64,000 nt of DNA. Origin: Bog-473 sp963721585. Lineage in GTDB: Bacteria > Actinomycetota > Acidimicrobiia > Acidimicrobiales > RAAP-2. Made by a program: the position numbers and the translations under genes. The DNA is taken from NCBI GenBank assembly GCA_963721585.1, contig CAVRJN010000008.1, forward strand, positions 124,001 to 188,000. The letters are read 5' to 3'. This document shows positions 24,938 through 33,819 of the stretch, piece after piece; within the stretch, counting starts at the first letter, position 1; the number at the start of each line of letters is the position of its first letter. The notes beneath the pieces were generated by a model. It had not been told where the DNA came from. It worked only from the letters and a program-made list of their open reading frames with translations, and did no database searches.

Positions 24938-25305
24938 CCGATCCCGTGGCACCGGCCGGTGTCGACCACGTCGCCATCAACGTCGCCGACGTTCCCAGTG
25001 GCGTGGTCTTCTATACCGAAACGATGGGCTTGGTACAGAACCACACGCGTCCGGATTTCGGGTTTCCGGGGGCGTGGCTGGACACCGCGAGCGGGCAGCA
25101 GGTGCACCTGATCGAGGCCACGGTGCCCAACAACGTGGGCCAGCACTTCGCCCTCACGTTCGCGGACTTGGGCGCGGCGATCACCGAACTTCGGGCCCGC
25201 GGCCTCAAGGTGACGGATCCGGTGGCCGTGGGGACGACAGGTCGCCAGCAGGCGTTCGCGGCAGACCCCTGGGGCAACGGGATCGAGTTACACCAGCGCG
25301 CCTGA
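24934..25305 (+). CDS. VOC-superfamily (glyoxalase-like) protein
   Basis: A 123-residue protein with two beta-alpha-beta-beta-beta units. It opens V-D-H-V-A-I-N-V-A-D-V, has F-Y-T-E-T-M-G-L near residue 26, G-Q-Q-V-H-L-I-E, and ends with F-A-A-D-P-W-G-N-G-I-E-L-H-Q. The His and Glu residues at the strand ends match metal ligands of glyoxalase-fold enzymes. The reaction is unknown. It overlaps the PNP gene by four bases and converges on rpmA across a 21-base gap. Confidence 0.82.
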   Translation: MTDPVAPAGVDHVAINVADVPSGVVFYTETMGLVQNHTRPDFGFPGAWLDTASGQQVHLIEATVPNNVGQHFALTFADLGAAITELRARGLKVTDPVAVGTTGRQQAFAADPWGNGIELHQRA

Positions 25306-25326
25306 GCGGGGCGCTGGTACTGCAGT

Positions 25327-25578
25327 TCAGTCGGTGAGGACGCTGACGTGTCTGCGCCCGCGGCGCTCCCCGAACTTCACGACGCCTTGTGCCGTGGCGA
25401 AGAGCGTGTCATCGCCACCGCGACCCACGTTCACGCCGGGGTAGACCTTCGTCCCCCGCTGGCGGACCAGGATGGAGCCGGCGGTCACGGCAGTGCCGTC
25501 GAAGCACTTCACGCCGAGGCGCTGTGCGTTGGAGTCGCGTCCGTTGCGGGTGGACCCGCCGCCCTTGGTCTTTGACAT
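25327..25578 (-). CDS. rpmA: 50S ribosomal protein L27
   Basis: An 83-residue L27 (bL27), located near the peptidyl-transferase centre. It has S-K-T-K-G-G-G-S-T-R-N-G-R-D-S-N-A-Q-R-L, G-S-I-L-V-R-Q-R-G-T and P-G-V-N-V-G-R-G-G-D-D-T-L. There is no N-terminal cleavage extension. It follows rplU by 18 bases on the same transcript, the usual order; obgE, often next, lies about 5 kb away here. Confidence 0.97.
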   Translation of the reverse strand: MSKTKGGGSTRNGRDSNAQRLGVKCFDGTAVTAGSILVRQRGTKVYPGVNVGRGGDDTLFATAQGVVKFGERRGRRHVSVLTD

Positions 25579-25596
25579 GTCTCGAACTCCCGAATC

Positions 25597-25911
25597 TCAG
25601 CCGGCCGCCGTGATGGCGGTGATCTCCAGCGTGGCGTAGTGCTGGCGGTGACCCCACCGGCGACGCTGGTTGGACTTGTTCTTGTAGGTCATGGCGTTGA
25701 TTTTGGGACCCTTCTCCTCGCCCACGACCTTGGCTGTCACCGATGCGCCGGCCAGCTGCTCAGGCGTTGCCAGCACGGTTGCGCCGTCCACCACGAGGAC
25801 GGGCTCGAGCGACACCTCCGCGCCGACGGGCTGCCCGAGCAGCTCCACGCGGACCCGCTGGCCTTCGGCCACACGCTCCTGCTTTCCTCCGGACCTGATG
25901 ACGGCATACAT
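25597..25911 (-). CDS. rplU: 50S ribosomal protein L21
   Basis: A 104-residue L21 (bL21), a 23S rRNA-binding protein. It begins M-Y-A-V-I-R-S-G-G-K-Q and ends with the K-N-K-S-N-Q-R-R-R-W-G-H-R-Q signature. The ATG at 25911 lies nine bases behind a TAGGAT box that overlaps the RNase gene's stop, so rplU-rpmA can be transcribed from its own promoter as well as from the upstream operon. Confidence 0.97.
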   Translation of the reverse strand: MYAVIRSGGKQERVAEGQRVRVELLGQPVGAEVSLEPVLVVDGATVLATPEQLAGASVTAKVVGEEKGPKINAMTYKNKSNQRRRWGHRQHYATLEITAITAAG

Positions 25912-25920
25912 AAGGGCGAG

Positions 25921-25926
25921 ATCCTA
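25921..25926 (-). promoter_or_regulatory. -10 box for rplU-rpmA
   Basis: TAGGAT is nine bases before the rplU ATG and includes the stop codon of the RNase E/G gene. Confidence 0.4.
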
Positions 25927-27513
25927 GCGCAGGACCGAGTCGTCCAGGGTCACGCCCCGGCCGGCGCAGACCGCGCATTCGGTCGACAGCGTCTCGAGCA
26001 GGCCCTCGGAGACCCTCTTCCGGGTCATCTCGACCAGGCCGAGCTCGGAGATGTCAAAGACCTGGGTCCGCGTCTTGTCCCGGGCCAGGGCATTGCGCAG
26101 GGCGCCGGCCACCTTGTCCCGGTTCTCCCGGATCTCCATGTCGATGAAATCGATGACGATGATGCCGCCGATGTCCCGGAGGCGGAGCTGGCGCGCCACC
26201 TCTTCGGCAGCTTCGAGGTTGTTCCGGTAGACCGTCTCCTCCAGATTGGTCTTCCCGACGTTCTTCCCCGTGTTCACGTCGATGACGGTCAGTGCCTCGG
26301 TGCGCTCAATGATCAGCGAGCCACCCGAGGGCAGCCATACCTTGCGGTCGAGCGCCTTGTGCAGCTGCTCGTGCACGTGGTACCGCTCGAAGATGGGCAA
26401 ACCCTCGACCTCGGGGTCGTAGTACTCGACCCGGTCGGAGAGTTCTGGGCTCACTGCCCGCACGTAATCCCGCACCTGTTCGAACAGCGCCAAATCGTCG
26501 ATGACCACGCCCCGGTACTCCGGGTTGAGCTCCTCGCGTAGGATCCGGACCGAGAGCTCGGGCTCCCGGTAGAGAAGACCAGGGGCGTCCGACCGCTTGG
26601 CCTCGGCCTCAATGATGTTCCACTGCTCGAGCAGGGTCGTGACGTCACGCTGGAGTTCCTCGGCCGAGACGCCCTCAGCCGCCGTCCGCACGATCATGCC
26701 GTGGCCGGCGGGCTTGACCTCGTCGATGATGCGGCGCAGCCGGCGCCTCTCGTTGTCACCGAGGCGCTTGGAGATGCCGAATGCGCTCGAATTGGGCACC
26801 AAAACGGCAAAGCGGCCCGGCAGCGAGACCTCCTGGGTCAGGCGGGCGCCCTTGGCCCCGATGGGGTTCTTGGTGACCTGGCACAAGATGGTCTGACCCG
26901 CCTTGAGCACGTCCTCAATCCGCGGTTGCTGGGAGGCCCCGCCCTCGATGTCGTCCCGGTCGTAGCGCACGTCGCCCCGATAGAGGACGGCGTTCTTGGG
27001 GATACCGATATCGACGAAGGCGGCTTCCATGCCGGGCAGGACGTTCTGTACCCGGCCGCGGTAGACGTTGCCGTCGATCTGGTTGGTGTCGTCGGCCGAC
27101 CGGGAGACGTAGTGCTCCACCAACGAGCGCCCCTCGAGCATGGCGATCTGCGTCATCTCCGGCTGGACGTGGACGCAGACCAGGTAGCGCCCCACCTGCT
27201 TCGACTTACGATCCCGGCCGGAGCGACGCCGGCCACGCGAACGCCTGCCGTCGCCTTCGGGCGCTTCGGCCTCCTGCACATCGCTACCGCTCCCCTTGGG
27301 AGCGGCCGCCTCGGGCCGCTTGAGCGGCACCACCTGGGCCGCCGCCTTGGGCGGTGGGGGTGCAACGACGGCCGGTGCCGGCCTGGTGTCCCCGATCTTG
27401 GGCTTCGGTCTGGGCGCGGCTCGCGGCTCGTCGGGGGGGCTAGTGGTGCCGCTGCCCCCCGGTTGCTCCGGAGGGTGACCCTCCGGGCTCTGGCTGAATT
27501 CCGTCTCGGACAT
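25924..27513 (-). CDS. rne: Ribonuclease E/G family protein
   Basis: An RNase E/G of 529 residues from the ATG at 27513. A Pro/Ala-rich, low-complexity N-terminal extension of about 90 residues with an R-R-S-R-G-R-R-R-S-G-R basic patch precedes the S1 domain (N-V-Y-R-G-R-V-Q-N-V-L-P-G-M-E-A-A-F-V-D-I-G). The catalytic Asp residues are in T-V-I-D-V-N-T-G and G-I-I-V-I-D-F-I-D-M. The zinc-link Cys pair is C-A-V-C-A-G-R-G at the extreme C-terminus, so the long degradosome tail is missing. An AGGAGG site upstream favours 27513 over an ATG at 27552. It processes rRNA and starts mRNA decay. Confidence 0.92.
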   Translation of the reverse strand: MSETEFSQSPEGHPPEQPGGSGTTSPPDEPRAAPRPKPKIGDTRPAPAVVAPPPPKAAAQVVPLKRPEAAAPKGSGSDVQEAEAPEGDGRRSRGRRRSGRDRKSKQVGRYLVCVHVQPEMTQIAMLEGRSLVEHYVSRSADDTNQIDGNVYRGRVQNVLPGMEAAFVDIGIPKNAVLYRGDVRYDRDDIEGGASQQPRIEDVLKAGQTILCQVTKNPIGAKGARLTQEVSLPGRFAVLVPNSSAFGISKRLGDNERRRLRRIIDEVKPAGHGMIVRTAAEGVSAEELQRDVTTLLEQWNIIEAEAKRSDAPGLLYREPELSVRILREELNPEYRGVVIDDLALFEQVRDYVRAVSPELSDRVEYYDPEVEGLPIFERYHVHEQLHKALDRKVWLPSGGSLIIERTEALTVIDVNTGKNVGKTNLEETVYRNNLEAAEEVARQLRLRDIGGIIVIDFIDMEIRENRDKVAGALRNALARDKTRTQVFDISELGLVEMTRKRVSEGLLETLSTECAVCAGRGVTLDDSVLR

Positions 27514-28252
27514 GAGGGAAAGCCCTCCTCGCGTGCTGTGTCGCGTCGCCATCGGTCCCGGGCTCGCTCACGGGGAGCGGCTCGAACCGAGCGCCATCGC
27601 GTTCGATCCATTGATGCGTTCGACAGGCCCATCCGGGCACCGCAGGGGTGCCCAGGGCCGCTACCAGGTCGCCAGGACGGACACCACGCGGGTGCGTGGC
27701 CAATTCCGCCCGGACATGACCGTTGGGGCTGGTCAGGGACAGTGTCCGGATGGCCGGGCGGATGTCGTCATCGATTTGACGACCCTTCCGCTCCCGCCTG
27801 ACAGTGAGCATGGGAGCAGCGAGCATCTGTTCCATCCGCTCCTGCAGCTCCTCATCCCGCACTCCGAGCACCTCCAGCTCCCAATCGCACGATGCTACCT
27901 CCTGTTGGAGCGAACCCTCCGCCTCTCCGATCAGGGCCGCCGCCTGAACGGCTATCCCCTCCGGCAGCAGCGCGCTCAGGGCGGCCGGGAGTTCCGCCAC
28001 GGGGGTCTCCCCCGGTCTGGCCGCTTCGAGGCGCAGGTCGAGGTACTCGCCGAGGGACTCACATCCCGTGGGCAGTGCCAGGCCGAAGCTGACCAGGGGG
28101 TGCGGCACGAATCCCTGCGAGTACGCCAGCGGCAGCCGGCTGCGGCGCAACGCCCGCTCCCACATGCGAGCGACGTCGCGGTGGCTGGTGAACCGGACCT
28201 TCCCCCTCTTGGTGAAGCGCAGGCGGAGGCGGCGCTGACCCTCAGGGGACAC
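27440..28252 (-). CDS. TIGR03936/DUF2344 radical-SAM-associated protein
   Basis: A protein of up to 270 residues that always seems to travel with the large B12/radical SAM protein upstream. It opens R-L-R-L-R-F-T-K-R-G-K-V-R-F-T-S-H-R-D and has L-P-L-A-Y-S-Q-G-F-V-P-H-P-L-V-S-F and L-P-T-G-C-E-S-L-G-E-Y. Its role is unproven; in some genomes it is fused to the radical SAM partner. The GTG at 28252 overlaps the partner's end by eleven bases. As read, the C-terminus overlaps the RNase gene by 74 bases. One extra base near 27575 would instead end it after E-P-L-P, so the tail beyond there is doubtful. Confidence 0.8.
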   Translation of the reverse strand: MSPEGQRRLRLRFTKRGKVRFTSHRDVARMWERALRRSRLPLAYSQGFVPHPLVSFGLALPTGCESLGEYLDLRLEAARPGETPVAELPAALSALLPEGIAVQAAALIGEAEGSLQQEVASCDWELEVLGVRDEELQERMEQMLAAPMLTVRRERKGRQIDDDIRPAIRTLSLTSPNGHVRAELATHPRGVRPGDLVAALGTPAVPGWACRTHQWIERDGARFEPLPVSEPGTDGDATQHARRAFPHVRDGIQPEPGGSPSGATGGQRHH

Positions 28253-30188
28253 GGCTGACCAGGCGAACCGGGATCCGGTCCCCGACACTGAGGTCCTGGC
28301 CGGTGCCCTGGCTCCCACCGGCCGGCGGGACCGGTGACGCCACCACGTGCTCGAGTCCGAATCCGGTGCAGGCGCCGCAGTCGTAGCACGGGGTCCAGCG
28401 GCAGTCCTCGACGGCCACGCTGGCCAGCGCGTCTTGCCAGTCACCCCAGAGGAAGTCACGGTGCAGACCCGCCGAGATGTGATCCCAGGGCAGGGCCTCG
28501 TCGGCATCACGGTCTCGATGGCACACCTCGTCGACGCTGAGCCCCTCGGCGGCCAATGCGGCCTCCCACAGGGAGAGGTCGAAGCGCTCCGACCACTCCT
28601 GGAAGGTGCCGCCGGCCCGCCAGACACGCTCGATCACGGCGCCCATACGGCGGTCGCCCCGGCTGGCCAGCCCCTCGGCCACGGAGGCAGCGGGCTCGTG
28701 CCAGCGGATCGTGAGGCCGCGGGTGCGCCGAGCCTCGTCGCGGAGCAGGGCCACCTTGCGCTCCAGCTCGGCCACCGTGTCCTGGCCGAACCACTGGAAC
28801 GGCGTGTGCGGCTTCGGCACGAAACCGCCGACGGAGGCGACCACCGTCACCGCCTTGTGGTACTTCCGGCCGATCTCGACGCAGCGCGCACCCAGCTCGG
28901 CAATGCCGAGCACGTCCTCGTCGAGCTCAGTGGGCAGGCCGATCAGGAAGTAGAGCTTGACCCGCCGCCAGCCCTGGCTGAAGGCGGCGTCGACGGCACT
29001 GTAGAGGTCCTCTTCGGTGATCAGCTTGTTGATCACCGTGCGCATGCGCCACGTGCCACCCTCGGGCGCGAAGGTGAGCCCGGTGCGGCGCACCTTCTGG
29101 ATCTCCGCGGCCGTGCCCACGGTGAACGCATCCACGCGCAGTGAGGGGAGGCTCACAGAGACCCGCCCCCCGTGCTCGGGGTCATCGACGATGTCGCGCA
29201 CCGTGTCCTCAATGCCCGAGAAGTCCGCGGACGACAGCGAGGTCAGGGCCACCTCGTCGTGCCCGCTCCACTCCAGGCCGCGCTGCACCATTTCACGCAC
29301 CTGGGCCGCGGGGCGCTCGCGCACGGGCCGCGTGATCATGCCCGCCTGGCAGAAACGGCAGCCCCGCGTGCAGCCGCGGAACACCTCGACGTTGAGACGG
29401 TCGTGGACCACCTCGGTCAGCGGGACGAGCGGCCGGGCCGGGTAGGGCCAATCGGCCAAGTCGGCGATGGTCCGCTTCGCTACCTCGGCGGGCACGCCCG
29501 GAGCGATGGGCAGCGTCGAGACCAGGCGCCCGCCCTCGTACGACGCGCGATAGAGCGCGGGCACGTACACCCCCTCCAACCCTGCCAGCGCGTGCAGGAG
29601 CGCCGTGCGGTCGCGCTCCTCGGGCGGAGACCCGTCCAACCAGGTTGCGATGACCTCGTTGATCTCTCCGACCACCTCCTCGCCGTCACCGAGGACGAAG
29701 GCGTCGACGAAGTCCGCCAGCGGTTCGGGGTTGTAGACGCAGTGGCCGCCCGCGACGACGAGGGCATCGGATCCCCCGCGATCCGCTCCGCGCAGCGGAA
29801 GGCCCGCCAGATCCATCATGTTCAGCAGGTTGGTGTAGACGAGCTCGGCCGAGAGGTTGAACGCCAACACGTCGAACGCGGCCGCCGGAAGATGCTGCTC
29901 GACGCTGAAGAGCGGGACCGCCGCCGCCCGCATGGCCGCCTCCATGTCTACCCAGGGAGCATAGGCGCGCTCGGCCAGGGCGTCCGGACGTTCGTTGAGG
30001 ATTTCGTAGAGGATCTGCAGTCCCTGGTTGGGCAATCCGATCTCGTAGGTGTCCGGGTAGAGGAGCAGCCAGGCAACGGCGCCGGGAGAGTGATCGGGAC
30101 AGACCGACCCCTGCTCACCCCCGATGTATCGGGCCGGTTTGGACACCGTGGGCAGGATGCGCTCGATCTGCGGCCAGAGGGTCTCCAT
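28242..30188 (-). CDS. TIGR03960 family B12-binding radical SAM protein
   Basis: A 648-residue protein beginning M-E-T-L-W-P-Q-I-E-R-I-L. A cobalamin-binding-like domain occupies the first part (Y-P-D-T-Y-E-I-G-L-P-N-Q-G). The radical SAM cluster motif is F-R-G-C-T-R-G-C-R-F-C-Q-A-G near residue 285, the C-x3-C-x2-C pattern for a 4Fe-4S cluster. The C-terminus has a second Cys group, C-Y-D-C-G-A-C-T. Function is unknown; the pair with TIGR03936 next to RNase E/G and L21/L27 genes is widely conserved, which suggests RNA or ribosome modification (inference). The ATG at 30188 has TAGGGT eight bases upstream. Confidence 0.88.
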   Translation of the reverse strand: METLWPQIERILPTVSKPARYIGGEQGSVCPDHSPGAVAWLLLYPDTYEIGLPNQGLQILYEILNERPDALAERAYAPWVDMEAAMRAAAVPLFSVEQHLPAAAFDVLAFNLSAELVYTNLLNMMDLAGLPLRGADRGGSDALVVAGGHCVYNPEPLADFVDAFVLGDGEEVVGEINEVIATWLDGSPPEERDRTALLHALAGLEGVYVPALYRASYEGGRLVSTLPIAPGVPAEVAKRTIADLADWPYPARPLVPLTEVVHDRLNVEVFRGCTRGCRFCQAGMITRPVRERPAAQVREMVQRGLEWSGHDEVALTSLSSADFSGIEDTVRDIVDDPEHGGRVSVSLPSLRVDAFTVGTAAEIQKVRRTGLTFAPEGGTWRMRTVINKLITEEDLYSAVDAAFSQGWRRVKLYFLIGLPTELDEDVLGIAELGARCVEIGRKYHKAVTVVASVGGFVPKPHTPFQWFGQDTVAELERKVALLRDEARRTRGLTIRWHEPAASVAEGLASRGDRRMGAVIERVWRAGGTFQEWSERFDLSLWEAALAAEGLSVDEVCHRDRDADEALPWDHISAGLHRDFLWGDWQDALASVAVEDCRWTPCYDCGACTGFGLEHVVASPVPPAGGSQGTGQDLSVGDRIPVRLVSRVP

Positions 30189-30196
30189 TCCCCGCA

Positions 30197-30202
30197 ACCC
30201 TA
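30197..30202 (-). promoter_or_regulatory. -10 box for the radical SAM/RNase operon
   Basis: TAGGGT lies eight bases before the ATG at 30188, just downstream of the PBP2 gene, so this block has its own near-leaderless promoter. Confidence 0.45.
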
Positions 30203-30210
30203 CGGGACGC

Positions 30211-32346
30211 TCAGCCTCCGCCCGTCGTCGTGGAGGTCGTCGTGCTCGCGCTCGCACCGCCACCCGTCGGAGCCGTCGTGGTGGTGGTGGTCGGCGTTCC
30301 CGCCGGGGGGTTGCTCGCCGGCGCCGTCAGGCTGGCCGGGCTGGCCGGCGTCGGCGTCTTGACCGTGGAGGTCTCGGGGTTGGCGAGGATGTAGTCGAAG
30401 ATGTTGCGCACCAACGGGGCCGCAGCGTCGGCGCCGTAACCACCCTGGTCGATGACGGCGAGCACGACGTACTGGGGGTTGGGATTGGGCCCGAAGGCCA
30501 CGAACCAGCTGTTCGGCTCCTCCCCCGCCTCGTTCGATGCAGTTCCCGTCTTGCCGGCCAGATTCCACGAGGCCGGAAATCCCTGGAAATCCGCGTAAGC
30601 CGTACCGGTCCGGTTCGAGATCACGCCCTCGAATCCCTGCAGCATGGCGCTGTAGGCGGCCGGCGAAATGGTGACGTGCCCGGTCACCTGCGGCTGGAGC
30701 TCCTTGATCACCTTGCCGGTACTGGGATCTACGATCTCAGAGGCGACCTGCGGGGCGTAACGGGTGCCGCCGTTGGCGAAGGTCGAGTAGGCCACGGCCT
30801 GCTCAATGGGCGTCAGCACCGTCTCGCCTTGACCGAAGGCCATCTCGATGTTGTCGCCGGTGAACCAGGAGGCGGCGTAGGGGAAGGCCTTGGGCGCCTC
30901 GGCGTGGAGCTTGGCCCGGGTCAGATAGCTGTCGACCCGCCCTTGGGCCTCGCCGGGGAGGTCGACGCCGGTGATCGTCCCTTCGCCATAGGCGGTCGCC
31001 TCGTTCTGAATCGGGGTCGTCCCGAACTTCGACTGCTGTTCCCAGAACATCTCACCCAGGTTGTAGAAGAACGAGTCGCTCGACACTGTCAGCGCCCCGG
31101 TGATGTCGTAGACGCCACCGCTGTCACCCGGGTCGTCGTGCAGCGTGCACCCGGTGTCGTTGTTGACACCGGCTGCGGGGCAACCCTGAATTTTGAACGT
31201 CCCCGTGTCGTCGTACGGCGTGGTGGGAGAGAGCAGCCCGTCTTGGAGCGCGGCGGTGGCCGTGATGAGCTTGAAGGTCGAGCCCGGCGTGTATTGGCCC
31301 TCGATGGCCTCGTTGTTCTCGGCTCCACTCTGTTGGAGCGCGGTGAAGTCGGCCGACGAGATCCCGCCGACCCACTCGTTCAGGTCGTAGGTCGGGTAGG
31401 AGGCCATGGCGAGGACCTGACCGTTCTGGGGGTTCATCACGATGGCCGCGCCGTTGGGCGCCGACGGGAGCCGCCCGCCGTCGACTTGGTCGGGCGTCTT
31501 GCGGTCAGCCAGGATCTGCGCCTGCAGGTCGTTCTGCACCGCCTGCTGGAGCCCGTTGTCGATGTTGAGCACCACGGTGTCCCCGATCTGCGGTGCCGTG
31601 GAGCTCAAGGTGCCCACGACGTTGCCGCTGGCGTCGACCGACAGCGCCTGGCGGCCGGGCACGCCCTTCAGGTACTGCTCGTACTGGGCCTCGATCCCCG
31701 ACACGCCGATTTGGCTGCCCTGGGTGTAGCCGTCGTTGGGGTGCGCGGCGAGGTAGCTGCCCGTGATGTCACCCACGTATCCAAGGACGTGCGTGGCGGT
31801 GGTCCCGCCCTGGGGGTAGGTGCGCTCCGCGACGGTCTGGACAGTGACGCCGGGGTACTCCGACTGGTTCGTCTCGAGGAACTGGACGGTGTCCTGCGAC
31901 ACGCCGACAGCGACGGGCACCGGCTCGTACGGGCTGTACTGGTCGTTGTTGATGGATGCCTGCACCTGCTTCGGTGTCTGACCGACCAGCGCCGCGACCA
32001 TGCCGACGATGGCCGGGTTCTGCATCGCCTCTGCCCGTGACAACAGGATTTCTTCCTGCGGGGTGTTGCTCACGAGCACGGTGCCGGCGCGGTCGACGAT
32101 CTCGCCCCGGGGCGCGGCCACGCTCACAACGCGCACCTGGTTGCGCGTCACGGCCGCCGCATAGGTCTTCCCCTCGACCACCTGCAGGGTCCAGAGTCGC
32201 AGGACGAGCACGCCGAAGAGGAGCAGCACGACGATCCCGACGATCCGCAAGCGGAGATTGGGCCTGGCATCCTCCTCTTCGGGTGAGCCGACGATGGAGG
32301 CGACGTTGACGCTCTTGCGGGGCCGCATGCCGCGGTCCGCGGGCAT
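30211..32346 (-). CDS. mrdA: Penicillin-binding protein 2 (elongasome transpeptidase)
   Basis: A 711-residue class B PBP. After a short cytoplasmic part, a membrane helix lies about residues 34-54. The dimerisation domain has A-A-P-R-G-E-I-V-D-R-A-G. The transpeptidase domain shows S-T-F-K as S-x-x-K near residue 356, an S-S-D-S-F-F-Y-N segment where S-x-N is expected (here S-S-D or S-D-S), and K-T-G-T near residue 599. The C-terminus is a Thr/Pro/Ala/Gly-rich tail of about 60 residues. It cross-links peptidoglycan during lateral growth and closes the mreBCD cluster, as in many rods. Confidence 0.93.
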   Translation of the reverse strand: MPADRGMRPRKSVNVASIVGSPEEEDARPNLRLRIVGIVVLLLFGVLVLRLWTLQVVEGKTYAAAVTRNQVRVVSVAAPRGEIVDRAGTVLVSNTPQEEILLSRAEAMQNPAIVGMVAALVGQTPKQVQASINNDQYSPYEPVPVAVGVSQDTVQFLETNQSEYPGVTVQTVAERTYPQGGTTATHVLGYVGDITGSYLAAHPNDGYTQGSQIGVSGIEAQYEQYLKGVPGRQALSVDASGNVVGTLSSTAPQIGDTVVLNIDNGLQQAVQNDLQAQILADRKTPDQVDGGRLPSAPNGAAIVMNPQNGQVLAMASYPTYDLNEWVGGISSADFTALQQSGAENNEAIEGQYTPGSTFKLITATAALQDGLLSPTTPYDDTGTFKIQGCPAAGVNNDTGCTLHDDPGDSGGVYDITGALTVSSDSFFYNLGEMFWEQQSKFGTTPIQNEATAYGEGTITGVDLPGEAQGRVDSYLTRAKLHAEAPKAFPYAASWFTGDNIEMAFGQGETVLTPIEQAVAYSTFANGGTRYAPQVASEIVDPSTGKVIKELQPQVTGHVTISPAAYSAMLQGFEGVISNRTGTAYADFQGFPASWNLAGKTGTASNEAGEEPNSWFVAFGPNPNPQYVVLAVIDQGGYGADAAAPLVRNIFDYILANPETSTVKTPTPASPASLTAPASNPPAGTPTTTTTTAPTGGGASASTTTSTTTGGG

Positions 32347-32433
32347 TGCCCCGCCACGCCCCCTGCTTCGCCGGGCGCGTGGACGGCTTGGGGTGGAGCC
32401 GGTCGCCGCGGATCGGATGGCGGAGGGTCCGCT

Positions 32434-32970
32434 TCACCAGGCCCTGCTGTCGGCTTGGGCGGAAACGAGCGAACGGCGATGGCCCTCCCCGGCCAGGGCC
32501 CACCGCATCAGCCGGCTGACGGGGAGGACGAGGACCAAGCTCGAGACGCCGATCACCAGGAAGAGGGCGAGAAAGTCCACCTCCACCATCTGACCCTGTC
32601 CGAGAATTGCTCCGAGCACGGCGAACAGCATGTCCGCTGCGATGCTGCCCGCGACCGCGGCCACCGGCTTGAGCCAGGTGGCACGGGGGTCCGCCGCCGC
32701 CGTCAGGGCGCCCACGGCATAGCCGAGCACGCACCCGACCAGGGCAGACAGTCCGAACGGGGTCGGGAGCACCAGGTCGAACGCCAATCCCGCCCAGAAC
32801 CCCACGATGGCACCTGTTTCGGGTCCATCGAGCAGAGCGGCCGTGATGGGCAGCAGCCAGAGCAGGTCGGGGTGGGCCCCTCCGATGCGCAGCGCCACCA
32901 TCACCGTCTGCTGGACCATCAGCACGAAGAAGATCACCAGCGCCAGGCGGACCATGGAGCGCCCGGTCAC
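32434..32970 (-). CDS. mreD: Rod shape-determining protein MreD
   Basis: A 178-residue membrane protein with five or six hydrophobic helices, including V-R-L-A-L-V-I-F-F-V-L-M-V-Q-Q-T at the start, D-L-L-W-L-L-P-I-T-A-A-L-L and a G-F-W-A-G-L-A-F-D-L segment typical of MreD. The GTG at 32970 is chosen because it overlaps the mreC stop (GTGA); an ATG at 32985 would overlap by 19 bases. It links cytoplasmic MreB to the wall-synthesis enzymes. An 87-base gap to mrdA shows no gene. Confidence 0.86.
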   Translation of the reverse strand: MTGRSMVRLALVIFFVLMVQQTVMVALRIGGAHPDLLWLLPITAALLDGPETGAIVGFWAGLAFDLVLPTPFGLSALVGCVLGYAVGALTAAADPRATWLKPVAAVAGSIAADMLFAVLGAILGQGQMVEVDFLALFLVIGVSSLVLVLPVSRLMRWALAGEGHRRSLVSAQADSRAW

Positions 32971-33797
32971 GTCGACGGCACCCACTGCACGACGTCGACG
33001 TAGGCCAGCTGGCTCAAGTCGGCCGCCGGGTCGACGTCGATTGTCTCCTGGCTGGCTCCGGCCGAAGTGTGGAACGTCCGCACGGTGGCCACGGGGATTC
33101 CCGGGGGGAAGGACGCCGCATTCAGGCTGCTCGTGAACATGGGCTCGCCCTTTTTCAGCGGGGTGTGCGGTGCCACGAGGTCTGCGGTCATGGTGCTCGA
33201 CGGACCCTGACCGTCGACGATCCCCAAGAGCTGGTTCCCGAACGTCACGTCGACCTTCGACTGCCCATCGGTGACGAGCTGAACGACGGAGGTGTGGTGG
33301 AAGGACTGGATCACCTTCCCGACAAGTCCCCCGGCACCGACGACCGGATAGCCGACGTCGACCCCGTCGGCGCGACCTTTGTCCAGCGTGATCGTGGCGG
33401 TGAAGTTGGACGAGTACTCGTCCTGGGTCTGCGCGGTGACGGTCGGAAGCGACTGCAAGAACGGCAGGTTCTCCAATGCGGTGATCTCGCGCAACTGGTT
33501 CTTCTCGAACGCCTGCTCCAGCTGCGCCGCCCGCAGCTCCCCGATGGTCCGCTCCAACCGCTCGTTCTGGGCCTGGACGGATCCGTAGTTGAAGGCCCCG
33601 GCGAAGAAATTCCCGACGGGGCTGATGATGTCCAGAACACCCTGACGCAAGGGCGCATACACGTCGTTGGCCACCGACTTGACGCCGGACGTCAGGCTGT
33701 GGGTCCGTGCGTTTTGGTCGAGCGAGATGAGGGAGAGCGAGAGAACGACGAGAATGACCACCGTCAGGGTGCGGCGGGACCGCCGGGACCGAGGCAC
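32967..33797 (-). CDS. mreC: Rod shape-determining protein MreC
   Basis: A 276-residue bitopic protein. A basic N-terminus (R-S-R-R-S-R-R) precedes one membrane helix at about residues 11-28. A coiled-coil region near 70-110 (Q-N-E-R-L-E-R-T-I-G-E-L) follows, then the beta domain with L-D-K-G-R-A-D-G-V, V-G-A-G-G-L-V-G-K-V and V-T-F-G-N-Q-L-L-G-I-V. It scaffolds the elongation complex outside the membrane. It begins 22 bases after mreB and overlaps mreD. Confidence 0.92.
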   Translation of the reverse strand: MPRSRRSRRTLTVVILVVLSLSLISLDQNARTHSLTSGVKSVANDVYAPLRQGVLDIISPVGNFFAGAFNYGSVQAQNERLERTIGELRAAQLEQAFEKNQLREITALENLPFLQSLPTVTAQTQDEYSSNFTATITLDKGRADGVDVGYPVVGAGGLVGKVIQSFHHTSVVQLVTDGQSKVDVTFGNQLLGIVDGQGPSSTMTADLVAPHTPLKKGEPMFTSSLNAASFPPGIPVATVRTFHTSAGASQETIDVDPAADLSQLAYVDVVQWVPST

Positions 33798-33819
33798 CCA
33801 GGAGAAACCGGTCGATCGA

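Noticed and set aside
30124..32040. 638-codon plus-strand open frame
   Set aside because: Antisense to the PBP2 gene, with repetitive Val/Gly/Arg composition and no domain.
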